DNA from: Druceiella hillmani
Lineage: Eukaryota > Arthropoda > Insecta > Lepidoptera > Hepialidae
Reading direction: 5' to 3'
Length of the DNA stretch: 64,000 nt
Assembly: GCA_039881145.1 (NCBI GenBank)
Contig: JAYKKI010000075.1
Span: forward strand, 1,435,001 to 1,499,000
The translations under genes were made by a program, and so were the position numbers. Below are positions 35,766 to 47,112 of this stretch, piece by piece. The notes beneath the pieces were generated by a model. That model was not told the DNA's origin. It was given only the letters and a program-made list of their open reading frames with translations, and did no database searches. Position 1 is the first letter of the stretch. Every line of letters begins with the position of its first letter.

Positions 35766-36270
35766 ACCTATCAAGCACGAGTAGAACTCGCATTACGAGG
35801 GTTCCGTACACATCCCACCTGTTTACGAATATTATTTTTTCACACCTAAATATATTGTCTATAACATCTTGCACAGGCGTAAAAACAAACGGATTATGAA
35901 CATTTAGAATTCCGCATAGAAACAGAAATCAATGATTTTTGGATTTATACCTTTACTTGTGCTATAAGACGCTGATTTCCAAGATTGTAGGGTGACCGGA
36001 AGTACCTTATCGGTTTTGGTTATAGCACAAAAAAGTGGTTACTATTGCAGAGCAAAAAATACACTTTCTGCAGTAATGTAAGGCTACAGGCCTAAAAGAT
36101 CTTTTCTATGATGTTCGACTCGATGTAATCCGCCACAAAAAACATATTTAATTACCAAGTTAATAACTTGAACAAGAACTTCGATTAAAAGAGTTATGAT
36201 GCTCTTAGACACGGACGGACAAACAGTTAGATAGATATGCCATTAGTTACTCCAATTTTCGCCATTTCAC
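35766..36270 (+). repeat. Dispersed repeat family D copy
   Basis: Opens cctatcaagcacgagtagaa ctcgcattacgagggttccg tacacatcc and ends near acacggacggacaaacagtt agatagatatgcc. The short ORF at 35591-35899 runs into it and is not supported as a gene. Confidence 0.6.
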
Positions 36271-36830
36271 TCCGAAATCTAAATAAAGTAGAATAAACAC
36301 ATTTCTTTTGAGGCAGATGCCAAGATTTTTTGATGTGTCAACTCTTATTAAATTGACACATTTTTCGTGCACTGCACTCCGAATGTGACCTCAGTTTAAT
36401 GTCAAGAATAATGTTTGCAATAAACTAGTAAAAAAAAACAAACGTTCTGGGTGTTTTTTGCACAAAATATGCAAAATCGATGTTCCAGGGATTTACACAT
36501 TGCAACTTAATAGAAAAATGATTAATCTATTTATAATAATAGAAGACATTTTTATAAATATTTTCTGGCTGCCCAAAATCTATAAATTAATTACAACATT
36601 AATAACCAAAAACCCAAAAAGTCTATATCCTCACACAGAGATGTCATTGACAAACAACTGTAGTGAATCACTATTGCTATTTTAAATCAAACTACTTATT
36701 AAATTAAACTCAGAAAATGTTGCAATTTAATACAAATAAATTGTAATAATTTATTTATAAAGGTAACGTTTTATATTTGAATATGTTTATTATAATCATC
36801 ATCGAACACGCCAAACGTTGCACTGTATGT

Positions 36831-36876
36831 TTATGTTGCGTCAAGATGGCGAATCAGCCATCTTGACGTAACATAA
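36831..36876. repeat. Hairpin, 20-bp stem with one mismatch, 6-nt loop, holding paired AAGATGGC motifs
   Basis: ttatgttgcgtcaagatggc, loop gaatca, gccatcttgacgtaacataa. The arms contain aagatggc and gccatctt, the YY1/Pho-type recognition sequence, in inverted orientation. Confidence 0.92.
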
Positions 36877-37014
36877 CCTCTGCACGGTATAATTTTAATT
36901 AGTTTCGGTGTTTTATTATCGGTTTAAATTAATTAACGACGTCTGCGACAATTTTGGATTTCGTCTCCAGAAATTATTATTGTGTTGTGAACTTAAAATA
37001 GTTTGTTGATTGAC

Positions 37015-37048
37015 CAATGTTATCCATATAGTTATATGGATAACATTG
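37015..37048. repeat. Perfect hairpin, 16-bp stem, 2-nt loop
   Basis: caatgttatccatata, gt, tatatggataacattg. It is only 139 bases from the hairpin at 36831-36876. Confidence 0.94.
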
Positions 37049-37580
37049 AAACTTTTCTAAATGAACATACTTAATTTATTTGTCATTTGGAATCTGTTTA
37101 TTAGAGATTGTGTGTGCTAAGCTGTAAGGCTTGTTTAAAGGTTGTCAACCACAACAGTCTACAAAGTCCGGAGTATATAGAAGAATAATCGTTTCAATCG
37201 GAGTCCAAAATCTTTACATATCCTCTTCGTTATAACCGAGTATAAAACATCGAAAAGAATTAAAATCCCAACCGCAACACGAATATATCGGAAGACAAAG
37301 AGGCTATATTTACGTTAAGATGGTCTATCTAAAATAACAGTTTTGGAAGTAAAACTCCTTAAGGTACCACTTGAGAGTGACTCAATTTTTTTTCGGGCGG
37401 AAATAACGTTCAGTAAAATCTATAGTTTGCCTACGCAGCTTCCTGTATTTGAAAATATCGACCGACTATAGAAATTCGTGAGTATATGTGCTATATAGAC
37501 ACATATACTTGAATTGATTTCTATTCTATTTTTTTCTATTGTGGTGTTACTTTGCAAAATATGTACAACATTTACCAGCT

Positions 37581-37870
37581 CAGGGTTTGATGATGAGTTT
37601 TGGAGGTAAACAATGGAACTCCTTAACGGATAGTAGTAAATCAACCGTGATACAAGAAATTTGCTACTGATGCTTGTTCAGAAATTTGCTTCTGTTGATG
37701 AGTTTCGGAGATGAACAATTGAACTCCTTAACTGATGGTAGTAAATTAACCGTGATTCAAGATATTCGCTACTCATAGTTGTTAGTTTGCAAAATAACTT
37801 TACCATCGATTAGATCAGGGTCTGATGATGAGTGGAATTCCTTGAAGGATGGTAGTAAATTACCCCTTAC
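37581..37870 (+). repeat. Degenerate tandem repeat, ~110-130-bp unit, three copies
   Basis: tgatgagttttggaggtaaa caatggaactccttaac recurs with changes at about 37590, 37697 and 37826, each followed by gatagtagtaaat.aaccgtgat. The flanking phrase tttgcaaaat...ttacca also repeats (37552 and 37788). Confidence 0.75.
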
Positions 37871-37916
37871 TATATGCTTACAAATTGAAGTTTAAATCGC
37901 TTAAGAAGTTTCAGTT

Positions 37917-37939
37917 CTGTCACGTGTATTACGTGACAG
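37917..37939. repeat. Short perfect hairpin, 9-bp stem
   Basis: ctgtcacgt, loop gtatt, acgtgacag. The stem contains two E-box-like CACGTG/TCACGT sequences. Confidence 0.75.
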
Positions 37940-38689
37940 CAATATATATACGCAATTTTTAGTTAATACCTGCCAAACCGTCAAAGGAGCTTTATTTCAA
38001 TCGGGCGTAAAGGTTACTCGCACTCGTAGTTTTTTACTCTGGATTCTTGTGTAGTTATTGTTATGCTAACGCTATAAAATTTAATACAACTTTCAACGTT
38101 TATTCTAAATTTTATGAAATGTGATAATTTTTCTTGGGTTTTCAGAAAGCCAAATTACTAGTTTCCCAAATTTAACACCAAGTTCATTTCAAAATCAGAT
38201 GCATTGTGTTATTAACATTATTATCTATTCTAACTATGCCACCTCCATCCACCTGTTTTAACGTATCTCCTATATGACTAACTGCGAGACATCTGTCAAC
38301 TGCCCATGTGAAAGCTCATTCATTACGAGAGTATTTCATGAGCACTGTGCGTCACTTCATAGCACCAATGGATGGCTGACAGCACGTCAATTTTATCTGA
38401 TAGTCGCTTTAGATAGTATAATTCAGTGCATAAAATAGATTTTAATTAGTTTAGCCAGAGAGCTTTTAACTGCTTATAAATACCTGTGATTAAAAGATCG
38501 AAATGCTCTGAAAGCTCGTTTGTTTAAGATGACTGATAGAGCGGTTAAAAACTTTGGCTGAGTATCAAACTAGAACTCATTTGATGTATTTAAATAGGCG
38601 ACCTAATAGTGTTAGTTTTGGATCAAATTTCGCTTGGGCTATATTTATTTTTAGGCGACTACGGTAGAGGAAATTTAATGAATTTCACA

Positions 38690-39530
38690 GGCTATGCTTG
38701 TATGCATGTAAGTGAGTAAGTTTGTTCCCTCATATAGACTAAACTAATAAAGTCAGTTCAACAAATAAAGTGTCCTTAGATTCGTCTTCATCCAGAGAGT
38801 GACCCAGGATACATAATGTTATGAATTTCATAGGATATGTATGTATGCAACTAAGTTAGTTCCCTCGTATAGACTAAACTACTAAAGTCAGTTCAACAAA
38901 TGAGTGTTCTTAGATTCGTCTTCATCCAGAGAGTGACCCAGGATACATAATGTTATGAATTTCATAGGATATGTATGTATGCAACTAAGTTAGTTCCCTC
39001 GTATAGACTAAACTACTAAAGTCAGTTCAACAAATGAGTGTTCTTAGATTCGTCTTCATCCAGAGAGTGACCCAGGATACATAATGTTATGAATTTCATA
39101 GGATATGTATGTATGCAACTAAGTTAGTTCCCTCGTATAGACTAAACTACTAAAGTCAGTTCAACAAATGAGTGTTCTTAGATTCGTCTTCATCCAGAGA
39201 GTGACCCAGGATACATAATGTTATGAATTTCATAGGATATGTATGTATGCAACTAAGTTAGTTCCCTCGTATAGACTAAACTACTAAAGTCAGTTCAACA
39301 AATGAGGTGTTCTTAGATTCGTTTTGATCCAGCGAGTGTCCTAGGCGTAACGTTATGAATTTCACAGGCCATATATGTATGTATGTGGGTAAGTTTGTTT
39401 CCTCGTGAAGACTAAACTACTAAAGCAATTTCAACAAACAAGGTGTCCTTAGATTCGTCTTGATCCAGAAAATATCCAAGGGTATATGACATGAATTTCA
39501 GAGGCTATGTATGTATGGATTCCGCGCTTT
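38690..39530 (+). repeat. 134-bp tandem array, about 6.3 copies
   Basis: Units begin gaatttca.aggatatgtatg at 38690, 38823, 38957, 39091, 39225, 39357 and 39493. Units starting at 38823, 38957 and 39091 appear identical over 134 bp, while the outer units have diverged. The identical core suggests recent amplification. No open frame runs through the array. Confidence 0.93.
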
Positions 39531-39686
39531 TCAGTTATTTGTTTTTGTAGTCGGGTTTTAGTTTTTCCTCATGTTGACACTGTGTTGTAATTTTATATGA
39601 TTATTTAAAATTGGTTTCATATATCTGCCTATCATCGTGGTGGAATACTGAGTAACTTTATTTTTCTTTCAACCTATCCTTTTATT

Positions 39687-39709
39687 TTGGAGTGATTTAT
39701 CACTCCAAA
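39687..39709. repeat. Short hairpin, about 10-bp stem
   Basis: ttggagtgat, tta, atcactccaa-type palindrome. Small enough that chance is possible. Confidence 0.65.
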
Positions 39710-39824
39710 GTAAAAAAGTGTGGAAAGAATTGTAACCTTACAATTGTACTTCGAATTCTTGATGGATTTTGATTTAAAATTACTTTTGAATACCGGAAAA
39801 AATATCTGCGAAAAACGTCCATGC

Positions 39825-39826
<2 letters not shown>

Positions 39827-39909
<83 letters not shown>
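39827..39909. repeat. (AT)n microsatellite
   Basis: About 80 bases of uninterrupted alternating T and A. The Tyr-Ile-rich ORF across it is an artefact. Confidence 0.97.
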
Positions 39910-39911
<2 letters not shown>

Positions 39912-40918
39912 ATTGGATTGCACTCCTAATCTTCTTGATATTGTCCCGAAAACTAATGTTTGGTACTTACTCTAATTTTTAACGTAAAAATATACTGTGG
40001 AGTCGTTAAAAATCATTTGGGTCTATCTTTCATGGTTTCACGCGTATTAATTTGAGAGATATTTTTTTGATATTGTTTGAATGTATGAGATGAATGGATA
40101 GTGAGTATGATTTAAAAAAATTGTGTTACATTAATGTAAACTTCCTCTTCTAGAAGTTGTAGGATTTGACGTAATAAATATATTAAAATTATTTTATACA
40201 AAAATGTGTTTTTTTAACTTCGGATTTTGACGGCGATTATCTCGGGAACAGATGGGTATTTTTACATTTACAAACAACATTTTACGTTTAGAATTATAAG
40301 AGAAAATAAGACAAGTGAAGAAACATCATAAGAAAAAATAAATCCTCGGTACGTCCAAAATTTATATATGTTGGACTTACAAGCGCAATAACGAAGAAAA
40401 ACCAATCGGTTTTGAGGTGGACTTCAAAAAACAGTGATTGCCAAATAATTAACAATGAAATTCTTGAAGGAAAATATAAAATATAATAAATGTTTACGAA
40501 AAATGGTCCAAAGACATGTCAGGAGGAAAAATGAAAGCGAAGGAAGCATTAAGAACCCGGATATGAACGGATGGATAAAAGTGTGAGTGAAGTTAGAAGA
40601 GGTTTAATTTTCTTGTGAATTTTTTCTGGTGCATTTGTATGCAATATTTAGAAAACTGTGTGTGTATATGCTGCGTAGATTTTCTGAACTTAGACCCAGA
40701 GCCCAGGCTGTGGACAGATAACTCCGTGAATCTGACACCGAGGAAAGAAGGTGTTTGTGACCTGACAAAATATATAGTAGCGAAAATATATTAAGATTGG
40801 GATATATGAAGATTGATTGATTCAAACAATCTATGGTCACAAGTATATTTAAATGAGTTTTATTTAAATACATAAAGGAGCATGCGGTGATATTTACTTA
40901 ACTATATATTACATACAT

Positions 40919-40958
<40 letters not shown>

Positions 40959-40976
40959 TATATACATATACATATT

Positions 40977-41045
<69 letters not shown>

Positions 41046-41639
41046 CGCATGCTTCAATTTCATATAAGTTTTTTAAACATTATTATTAATATATAATATT
41101 AATAGTTTATTAGACGACTGAGTTGAAACATAAAGGATAGTGCGCGCTCATTGATACGCAAAAGCGGAAGTCGCCTTTTTGTGAGTCGCTTCACATTCTA
41201 TAGTCCTGCTTGAGGGAAGTAGGGGTAATACGGAAAGGGGGAAAAATGTCTAGTCATCATCTTTTAAAATCGTATGCGGTTAGGCAGACTATTAGTCAAC
41301 AAAAAAAAATTTTACCAATAAATCATTTTAAATTTATGCTTTTATTATATCGTTTTTATTTCTTACACACGACAATTTTTTTAAACCTAATCACAGCATT
41401 AACTTAATAAACCGTCTCGCTAAATAATTTTATAAATATCAATTTAACACCCTTATTTTACTAATATGAATCGGGAAACATAAAAGGGAAAGATGAATAC
41501 TCCTTGCTGTCAACTGCACAAAACTCAGAAATACAAAACAATTTGGAAAAATATTCAATTATCCGACGCGAAATGAGTAAGTTTGTATCTATACGTGCTG
41601 ATTTATCTTGAAATGTGTTGAAGTAAAATATAATATTAC
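39910..41639. other. No gene seen
   Basis: Between two AT microsatellites and the LINE fragment. Nothing coding can be supported. Confidence 0.65.
40913..41044. repeat. (AT)n microsatellite with tatacata interruptions
   Basis: Imperfect in the first half (tacatatatatatacatatac), then pure alternating AT to 41044. Fully self-complementary, so it may cruciform or collapse in assembly. Confidence 0.96.
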
Positions 41640-42445
41640 ACCATAGTACCAGCTCTTTCCTTTAGACATCTCGATCTGAAAAATGTTACAGTGGAGAAAT
41701 CAGTTGCCATCCCTGAAGAACTTAACTTATGTGCGCTAGAGACCATCTATCTCAGATATCCTTCGAGTAAGTGGCTCCATATCTACACAAACCTGCCTGC
41801 CTGAAACAAAAGAGCTGGAGCAGGATGGGTCTGCTGCCTGTTTGAAATTCACTGGAAGTGGGGGAAAATGCCAGCAACTACGATGGTGAGGTTTATGTTG
41901 TTCACGGGTCTTCAAGCCAGCTACTAACCACGGACCTGGCACCTGCGAAAGTGGTCTTTCTAATTGACTTCAAGGTGGCAATCTCTGCGCTCAGTAATAA
42001 TGACCCTACCGACTGTTTGTATTATATATATAATTATCATACATATATAATTATATGTATAATTATTATGTGTCGTGTGAAGCTAGCGGGGCTTATCACG
42101 CATGCATAACTGGTGGCTTTGCAGTAGGTGATAAGCCACGTAGGAATCCCTGGCAATGAAAAGGCCGATAGTAGAGCTACGCACATAGGGCCATAGGGCA
42201 AAAGACCTACTTAACTCAGCCATCTACAGCACCTTCAAGGTCTATAAGGTTAAAGCATTGGCAAAAAGTGGGAGACCCTCTCTGTGAAGGGACCAATTTC
42301 AAGAAACCTAGAGAGGGCAGAGGCGGTTGCTCGTTTTAGATTGACTACTGGTCACGATTACCTACAGGTTCATCTTCATAGGATCTGCTTGGCCGATCAT
42401 GAGATTTGGCCGCTATGCGATTGTGCGCCAATGGACGGTGCTTGT
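41640..42445 (+). pseudogene. LINE fragment: RNase H domain and C-terminal zinc-knuckle region, broken
   Basis: Conserved pieces in order: YPSSKWLHIYTN (position of the first RNase H Asp, here changed), a GAGWVC strand, NYDGEVYVVHG (DGE/Glu motif), KVVFLIDFKVAISAL (Asp motif), HVGIPGNEKADSRA (final Asp motif) and LERAEAVARFRLTTGHDYL, HLHRICL, then LCDCAPMDG. That series is the RNase H plus tail of a non-LTR retrotransposon of the type frequent in insects. Several stops and frame changes show it is inactive. A fold-back element abuts its 3' end at about 42460. Confidence 0.85.
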
Positions 42446-42454
42446 CAAATTTTA

Positions 42455-42720
42455 TCTATTGAATATATTTGGCGTTAATTTTGTAGAAATTCATTATTCA
42501 CAATTGAATAAAACTACGTGATGTAGTATTATTTCTTTACCACGACCTATGTTTTGTTGTATTACCACATCTTCATGTGGGATATTAGCAAAGATATCTT
42601 TGTTAATATCCCACCTGAAGATGTTGTAATACAACGAAACCTAGGTCGTGGTAAAGAAATTAAAGAAAGCAGAAATAATACTACATCACGTAGTTTCATT
42701 TAATTGTGAATTTTATCTAT
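42455..42720. mobile_element. Fold-back element next to the LINE fragment
   Basis: Arms of about 105 bp (42496-42600 and 42604-42712) are inverted copies that meet at ggatattagcaaagatatct, ttgttaatatcc. A further ~36 bp with tatatttggcgttaattttg flanks the left arm. The 10-bp sequence ttttatctat lies just outside both ends (42450-42459 and 42711-42720) and may be a target duplication. As RNA it would form a long double-stranded hairpin. Confidence 0.8.
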
Positions 42721-43139
42721 ATTAAAAGTTGTTTTTCTTGGTCATGTTGATATAAGTATGACATATATTTGAACTTTTACCAAAATCATTTCTGTTGCAT
42801 ATTTTCTATATTTAGACATACTAGAACTAATACTATGAGCAGAAAAAAATATTCTTATTATCGAATGGAGTGCGTAAATCGTTAAATATTTATCGAAACT
42901 ATATAAGGAAGATTAAACTTTTTTAGAAAGTTCTATAGAAAATATTGGTATTACATATATGACTGATAGTCGTTTAAACAATTACATATTAATTTATTTA
43001 TAAAAATGTTAGTGAAAAGTACTTACAGAAATGGCGACTTAATGCAGCGCAATTAGTATCTTACATCCGACTATATTGCAAGAAGTTTAAGAAGTTGCTT
43101 TGAAATATAATTTTTAATAATAACTCGGCTTAAGTTAGA

Positions 43140-43570
43140 TGCAGATTATTACGTAGTAGTGCGAATAATTCGCAAGTTATCGAATGGCAAAATAATGTGA
43201 AAATAAGTAAGTGAAAGGTATTTTATTTAGTTAAATAGTTTATATAGAGTAGGCTAGTGTATAGAGGGTTTCGTGCCCTATTTCAAGTAAAATTGTTTTA
43301 TTTGTCATAAGTCATTACTAATATGGACTTTCTAGCATAATAAACATCTAAAATATCTAAAATAATTAAGTAAGGGGAAATATATAATATTTAGATAACA
43401 GATTGTCAATAGATGGCGCTGTTTACAATAAAAAACACCTTTGAGAAATAATTTATAGAGAACCAGAGAAGAAGTTTGTTTATTTTTACTCATTGGTGGG
43501 GAAGGTAATCTTCAAAGTGATACCTTAATTATTGGTTTTGATGACGTATTAAGTGAGATATGGCGTAGAA
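43140..43570 (+). repeat. Dispersed repeat family E, forward copy
   Basis: Shares at least six ordered blocks with 33330-33690 in the opposite orientation (tgcgaataattcgcaagtta, aataagtaagtgaaaggtat, agatggcgctgtttacaat, aacacctttgagaaata, gaaggtaatcttcaaag, ggttttgatgacgtatta). Copies are about 75-80 % alike by eye. Confidence 0.65.
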
Positions 43571-44399
43571 GTAAAAAAAACTTTAAAAATAATGTATAGA
43601 CATATGGAACAATAGGTACTCAGAGAAAGAATAGTGCGAAAATTTGGAGAAATCAAATTTAGAGATAAAATTGCGGATAATTGGTAACAACGTACTATAT
43701 GTCATACAAGTTACACTACTTAACAGAAAAAATACTCACTACGATAACTAAAAGTTAATTTAAAAAGCCAAAGCAAATTAGAATAATTTTTTACCTGTCA
43801 TAATTCTATATTTTTTTTTATATGTCATCTACACAATTCGATTTTTAAAACGGTTTATTGATGCACTTCGTAATCCATTCGGATGAATTATTTTGCTTCA
43901 ATTTTTGTTATTGTCAATCAACGTACCCATCAGGATAGGTTTTTAAATAAAAAAAAAACCAATACGGATCATACCACCATTTTGCGTTTTTAACCAATAT
44001 TACTCAGATTATTAAGGATAACTATTTGTGAAAATAGTTTTAATACTGCAGGAGTTACGACGGAACATTAGATCCGTGTTTATTTAAACATACATGTACA
44101 TATAACAGAACAAGTGTTATGCTAAACTCATGATCATTGCTATCTAGCTTGTCAGGTAAAAATATCCTTGAATTAGGAATATGGCAATTTTGATTCATTC
44201 CATTGAAATATAGTATTTATATTATTACATATATGGCAATATTGGTTAAAAAGAATTACATTAATTTTGAATACGAAATTTAAAAAAACAATAAAAAAAA
44301 TTAATTTAATTAACAATGTCATAATAAATATGACATATTAATACATACAAACGGACGCAGTTAATTTTTAAAGCTATGCAATTACATACAAAATACACC

Positions 44400-44935
44400 A
44401 CATTTATATATTAATACGTGAAGAGAAAACTTTGTATTCATTTTTAAGCACATTGAGAACACGGAGGAGTGTGAGATTTGACATAGTTAATTCAAGCGTA
44501 TATGGAGAAGGAGCGCAGAAAGCTATTTATATATAGTATGTGTCATAAATACATTGAAATATATATTATAAATATATAAAAAGTTTCATTGTTTACGTTT
44601 ATACTGAAAATGTCAAACACATAATAATCTTGACCACAGATAAGAGTCGCACAGAGTAGAGATTGTCACCGAAGAATTTTAAAATGAGTAACATTAAATT
44701 TTAAATTTCATAGGTATCGCGGGGAATTAAGGCAAACAACACACGCTAATGACATATTTGTATACGCTCTCAGTTAACATAATAGAATAAAATTCAGAAA
44801 AATAAAAAATTAAATACAATGATTAAAGAGGTATACTCTTTGACAAAAGAACCTCTATAAAGTTCAAAATTAAAAATTTAATTAATTACGGTCGAATTTC
44901 GACCGCTGGATGACCATTAGAAATAAATAAATACA
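44400..44935 (+). repeat. Dispersed repeat family F, copy 1
   Basis: Shares long blocks in the same order with 52685-53260: tatattaatacgtgaagaga, gaggagtgtgagatttgaca, tatatggagaaggagcgcag aaagct, agagtagagattgtcaccga agaattttaaaatg, and attacggtcgaatttcgacc. It is non-coding. Confidence 0.7.
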
Positions 44936-45189
44936 TCAGTCTAAATGGAAAATATACGTCTTTATTACATTTATAGACTTTACACACTGATACCCCGAGG
45001 GCTAGAGAGAGGGATACTTATTTGAATCCTATTAATAAATAATATTTTAATGTGAACATTATATAAAAGAAACAAGGAAACAAAACACGAGGACCGAGAT
45101 TTGTACTTGGACTTTGTGGCGTTTCGTACTTAATCTAGAGCTTTCCCGCTACACTAGTGACTTACCAGGGAAAGTGACGAAATAAAAAT

Positions 45190-45310
45190 ATACTTACTAA
45201 CTCGGCTCCTCGCGTTCGTCACACGCGGCCTAGCACCGAGTTTCCGGAAATCAAACCGTTGGTCACACTTTGTCTACCGCCCAGTAAACCCGCAGCTTTA
45301 TGTGATGCGT
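45190..45310 (-). promoter_or_regulatory. CpG-richer patch with minus-strand donor-like site
   Basis: On the minus strand acccgcagct-type GC-rich sequence (ctgggcggtagac, ctaggccgcgtgtgacgaac gcgaggagccgag) ends in tta|gtaagtat (GT at 45197-45196). It could be a non-coding first exon of a minus-strand gene, or an old promoter. No linked coding exon is seen. Confidence 0.3.
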
Positions 45311-45352
45311 AATGGCGAATATTTTCCTGTCAAACAATTTTGGACTATATGA

Positions 45353-45434
45353 GCCAAAACAAGTTTTTGCTTCAAAAATCACTTCTAATATATGCCAAAA
45401 CAAGTTTTCGCTTCAAAAATCACTTGTAATATTT
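45353..45434 (+). repeat. 41-bp tandem duplication
   Basis: gccaaaacaagtttttgctt caaaaatcacttctaatatat at 45353 is repeated at 45394 with few changes. Confidence 0.92.
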
Positions 45435-46093
45435 CGAAGTAAATTAAACTTTTTTAAACGTTTTCATAAATATTAATTGAGAACTCCATGTGAATAGGTC
45501 TAGAACAGTAGAGACTGTGAGGCTATGAGTCTCTGATGACAGACGGATGGACATTACGAAATTAGAAGGATTCTTTATTTCGCTAGAGCACTTTAGAATC
45601 CGTAAGTTTGTGCGAATCCGAAAATTATGAGGAAAGCATTGCATTCGCATAATAATTTGTGAATGCTAAAAAATTATACGCGAAACCTACTATTCGGTAC
45701 TTACTGTTACGTAACAGTACAGCACAAACTTATTAATTACACCTCTCAAATACATTCTAACCAAGTATCCTTTATAAATTGCCAACTTAGCATCAGTAAT
45801 GTTTAGTATCCGATTACTAGTTACAGTTCCGGCTTCTGTGTCAGTACATTGCCGATACGGGCACCCGCGTACTGCGGACCTGATTGGTAGTCGTAAATGC
45901 GACTTTACGTCTGGAACTGTATGTGGATCGTAAATACTCGTAATTTGCGTAAAGGCTGTAAGTACTTTGCTTTTCGACTAAAGGTTATTTGTTACTTAAA
46001 GGAATCGACGCACGGTTCTACTGTATGATCTTGGCATGATATTTTAGGGCAGGAAATACGCCCGTTTGGGGATTAAGTTATTTTGATGTAACG

Positions 46094-46134
46094 ACCGTTG
46101 CATATTTACAATTTTGATGTAAATATGCAACGGT
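46094..46134. repeat. Perfect hairpin, 17-bp stem, 7-nt loop
   Basis: accgttgcatatttaca (46094-46110) and its exact complement at 46118-46134. Confidence 0.94.
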
Positions 46135-47112
46135 CCGCTTGTTGATTAATGAGAATCTAAGGAAAAGTGTGCGAAGAGCGCGAGCGATGGATAGAGATAT
46201 TAATAGTGCTCCATTAATGGCAATAATTCTGGAAATATTCTATAAATATTTTCATTATGTATTTTTAGTTACGTAGGTGTAAAGTGAAAAATATTAAATA
46301 ACAAATAGATTTCTAGATAAAAAAATAGCAATAGACAGTACAATGAACTTTGTTCAAGTAAATTTCCTTGAATATGAAGAATATCTATATACTGAAGTTT
46401 CTACAGTACTAAGTTAACAACGGGATGAATGAGTCAATAAGTCAGTATTAAAATAGGTCGTATTTGAAAGACCGTATCTTTTTATTAAATTAAGTTAGAA
46501 GTTCAATTTATTACAGGACTATGAGGTCGTAGTCCTTAATATTTCATATTATATCTCTCTAGTTGATCTTGAGAAAAAGGATTTTGATAAACAGAAAACA
46601 ACGTAATCCTGTAAGTATTCCATTTTTTCATTTTCAGACACGAATCCTAAAATTTTGGCAATTTTGGCCATTTGGTTCTATAACTAGAGAAATATTATTT
46701 TTAATGTTGTGTAATGAAGGAATTAATTATTTTTTTGAAGATATGTTTGTCCATCACTGTACGTTTTTAGGAATCGTTTGACCGAATATTTATTAGTGTA
46801 GCCTGTATTTAGTAAGAAATCTAAGGAAAAGCACAATATATTTTGATTTAGTAATTTCGGGTGGCTAATAAGAAACTAAAAATTTGTTTGTCTTCATATT
46901 TATTGTGTGGTAAGCAGATTTAAGCTATTACAATTTAAAAATATACAATTTGTTTTTATCATGGTAAAAATTGGTTCAGTAATATTTTTATACTCATACA
47001 TATCGTTGTCCCATTTCTATATTTTATTTTTTGATTACGAAAAGTCTGAAAAATTTGATTTGCGAATAAATAGATGTTATAAACACGCTGTTTATATTTG
47101 AACGAATTTTTT

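Larger units (their letters stand above)
33700..38680. other. No gene seen outside the listed repeats
   Basis: Includes a family D repeat (35766), three hairpins (36831, 37015, 37917) and the degenerate tandem at 37581. Short hydrophobic ORFs at 34555-35033 on the minus strand are AT-rich artefacts. Confidence 0.65.
42721..47112. other. No gene seen outside the listed repeats
   Basis: Holds dispersed repeats E and F, the CpG patch at 45190, a 41-bp duplication and the hairpin at 46094. Otherwise unremarkable AT-rich DNA. Confidence 0.65.
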
